Shown piece by piece: positions 62,871-64,000 of a DNA stretch of 64,000 nt (within the stretch, counting starts at the first letter, position 1; each line of letters starts with the position of its first letter). Where the stretch lies: the NCBI RefSeq assembly GCF_001306415.1, contig NZ_LDJX01000002.1, positions 62,001 to 126,000 of the forward strand, in the 5' to 3' direction. A model generated the notes under the pieces. That model made no database searches, had not been told where the DNA came from, and saw only the letters and a program-made list of their open reading frames with translations. The position numbers and the translations under genes were made by a program. This DNA is from Croceitalea dokdonensis DOKDO 023 (GTDB lineage: Bacteria > Bacteroidota > Bacteroidia > Flavobacteriales > Flavobacteriaceae).

Positions 62871-64000
62871 CTAGTTTTGGGTAGAATCTTGTTTCTTCTT
62901 CCTGCCCAATAAGTTGCCCAAAACACTTTTTGCAGCATCTTTTACCTGGTTCCTTTGGCCGGAGGAATCTATCGTCACGGAATCTTTCTTTTGAGCACCC
63001 AGCAAACCGCCCAACATCTGTACTGCTTTTGTCTTAGTGGAATCAGAGGTTGTAGCATCCTTGTTATTTCCCAACAAACCTCCCAATAAATCTTTGGCTT
63101 TGTCTTTTCCTTGGTTGACCATTTTCTGTTTCTGAATCTCCACCAATCGCTTTGTTAGGTTGGTTACACCAGACTTTAAATCTGTAGTGACGTTTGGGCT
63201 ATTGTAAGCCCCGGTAATGGATGCCGTTACGGGAATGGTCAAACCATTTAGGCTGTCATCATCTAACTTGGCAATGATACTATTAACCTCATTACCCAAA
63301 TAGGCAGCAGGAACGTCCAAAACTGCCTGATATTCCAAGGCCTTATCAAACGTATGATTCCCAGAAATGTTGATGGTAATATCCTTATAGGTTAACTTAA
63401 AAGGTTTAACGGCAACCCTACCGTCATTAAAAGTAAGCGCAGTTTTCAAATCCTTTAGGTCCAAGGCATCCAAATCAATAAAAGTAACACTGTTGTTCAA
63501 CGCTTTTAAAACAGAGGCCTCCTTGGTATTTACCTGGGCGGATAGCAGTTCTCCCATTAAGCTACCGCTTAAGGTGGCCAAATTAGGAGTCATATCGTCT
63601 TTTAAAACACCGGACAACGTTATGTTGGAATTGAGTTTTCCCTCTAGGGCATTAGCCACAGGTGCCAATATTTTAAATAGATCCAAGGCTTTAAAGGACT
63701 CTGCAATTTGGAAATTGCTAATATCCAAGTTCATTTCAAAGTTAGAGACTTCCCCTTTGGTGGCTACTGCACCATCCATCCCTATGGTACCCCCAAATAA
63801 TCCAGCTTGTACATCTTTTAAGGTTGCAATTTCCTCTTTAATCAATAACGTCCCAACCACATTTTTAAGGTTAAGATTATCGTACAGTACATTGGCGGCC
63901 CTTGCTTGTATGGTACAATCCAAAAAAGAAGGGATTTTGATGCGCTCGGCCAGCTTAGTATCGCCGCTAATAGCACCTCCATCAGGTTCTGCAGGCTCCT
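62871..64000 (-). CDS. AsmA-like protein, C-terminal part only
   Basis: The frame runs from the stop at 62871 to the window edge, about 376 residues, so the gene is cut at its 5' side; a TTG near 63923 is not a real start, since coding sequence continues upstream (DTKLAERIKIPSFLD). The visible part is the AsmA-like C-terminal region: repeated sheet-forming segments (FEMNLDISNFQIAESFKALD, LEGKLNSNITLSGVLKDD, LKTALTFNDGRVAVKPFKLTYKD) followed by a repetitive tail with LLGGLLGNNKD, MLGGLLGAQKKD and VLGNLLGRKKKQD. AsmA proteins bridge the periplasm and help lipid transport to the outer membrane. Confidence 0.85.
   Translation of the reverse strand, partial: EPAEPDGGAISGDTKLAERIKIPSFLDCTIQARAANVLYDNLNLKNVVGTLLIKEEIATLKDVQAGLFGGTIGMDGAVATKGEVSNFEMNLDISNFQIAESFKALDLFKILAPVANALEGKLNSNITLSGVLKDDMTPNLATLSGSLMGELLSAQVNTKEASVLKALNNSVTFIDLDALDLKDLKTALTFNDGRVAVKPFKLTYKDITINISGNHTFDKALEYQAVLDVPAAYLGNEVNSIIAKLDDDSLNGLTIPVTASITGAYNSPNVTTDLKSGVTNLTKRLVEIQKQKMVNQGKDKAKDLLGGLLGNNKDATTSDSTKTKAVQMLGGLLGAQKKDSVTIDSSGQRNQVKDAAKSVLGNLLGRKKKQDSTQN

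Noticed and set aside
1..64000. tRNA, rRNA, CRISPR arrays, insertion sequences
   Set aside because: No cloverleaf, rRNA core sequence, regularly spaced short repeats or transposase reading frame was seen on either strand by eye; a tRNAscan-SE and ISfinder run would settle it.

Overview
The window reads as chromosome of a Flavobacteriaceae bacterium (Bacteroidota), probably marine and related to Maribacter, Zobellia or Muricauda; the genus is inference. Support: perfect Bacteroidota -7 promoter boxes (TAnnTTTG) in front of many genes, scarce Shine-Dalgarno sites, SusC/D-phylum families (DUF5686, DUF6089/PorG-like, DUF2061, DUF2797), many lipoproteins with a Cys lipobox followed by acidic residues, and the conserved flavobacterial orders nadK-CBS-PorG-uppS-bamA-ompH-ompH-murI and tig-clpP-clpX. 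No rRNA, tRNA, CRISPR, insertion sequence or prophage was seen.

Region 1 (1-16055) is a sulfur and methionine locus, read on the minus strand. A SAM-I riboswitch (11412-11551) leads metY, a trifunctional metX-aspartokinase-homoserine dehydrogenase fusion, metZ and an Rrf2-type regulator. Next comes a second unit (DUF2061, cysH, cysD, cysN, sulfite reductase) whose promoter carries two copies of a 20-bp element exactly 80 bp apart, the likely operators of that Rrf2 protein. After two genes of a different kind (a CocE-type hydrolase and a small lipoprotein), metK follows with its own leader, which I read as a SAM-II (SAM-alpha) pseudoknot riboswitch. SAM would thus restrain its own synthesis and that of its precursor through two unrelated RNA classes, and reduced-sulfur supply would be set by the Rrf2 protein.

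Region 2 (16056-30376) is housekeeping: deoxynucleoside kinase, App1-like phosphatase, an AT-rich SdpI-like membrane protein, a K+-dependent membrane pyrophosphatase beside a soluble pyrophosphatase, a DUF5686 outer-membrane protein, pdhB, etfBA behind a perfect 28-bp palindrome, a DUF151 nuclease-like protein, nupC and thyA.

Region 3 (30417-43840) is the most accessory part: a lipoprotein made of five exact 110-residue repeats, a divergent OmpR/histidine-kinase pair followed on the same strand by ergothioneine genes egtB-egtD and a DUF427 gene, a CBM48 protein, a class V PLP enzyme that could be an EgtE-like lyase, a 2TM protein, folA, a cholesterol-dependent-cytolysin-like lipoprotein, and a membrane TPR protein with a C-terminal helix-turn-helix.

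Region 4 (43953-64000) is envelope biogenesis and protein quality control: murI, two OmpH/Skp chaperones, bamA, uppS, a PorG-like barrel, nadK, CBS protein, pdxJ, hydrolase, an SGNH lipoprotein with a palindrome sharing the core found before etfB, a PF04020 membrane protein, tig, clpP, clpX, another hydrolase, a GH3-family protein, DUF2797, and the C-terminal part of an AsmA-like protein cut by the window end.
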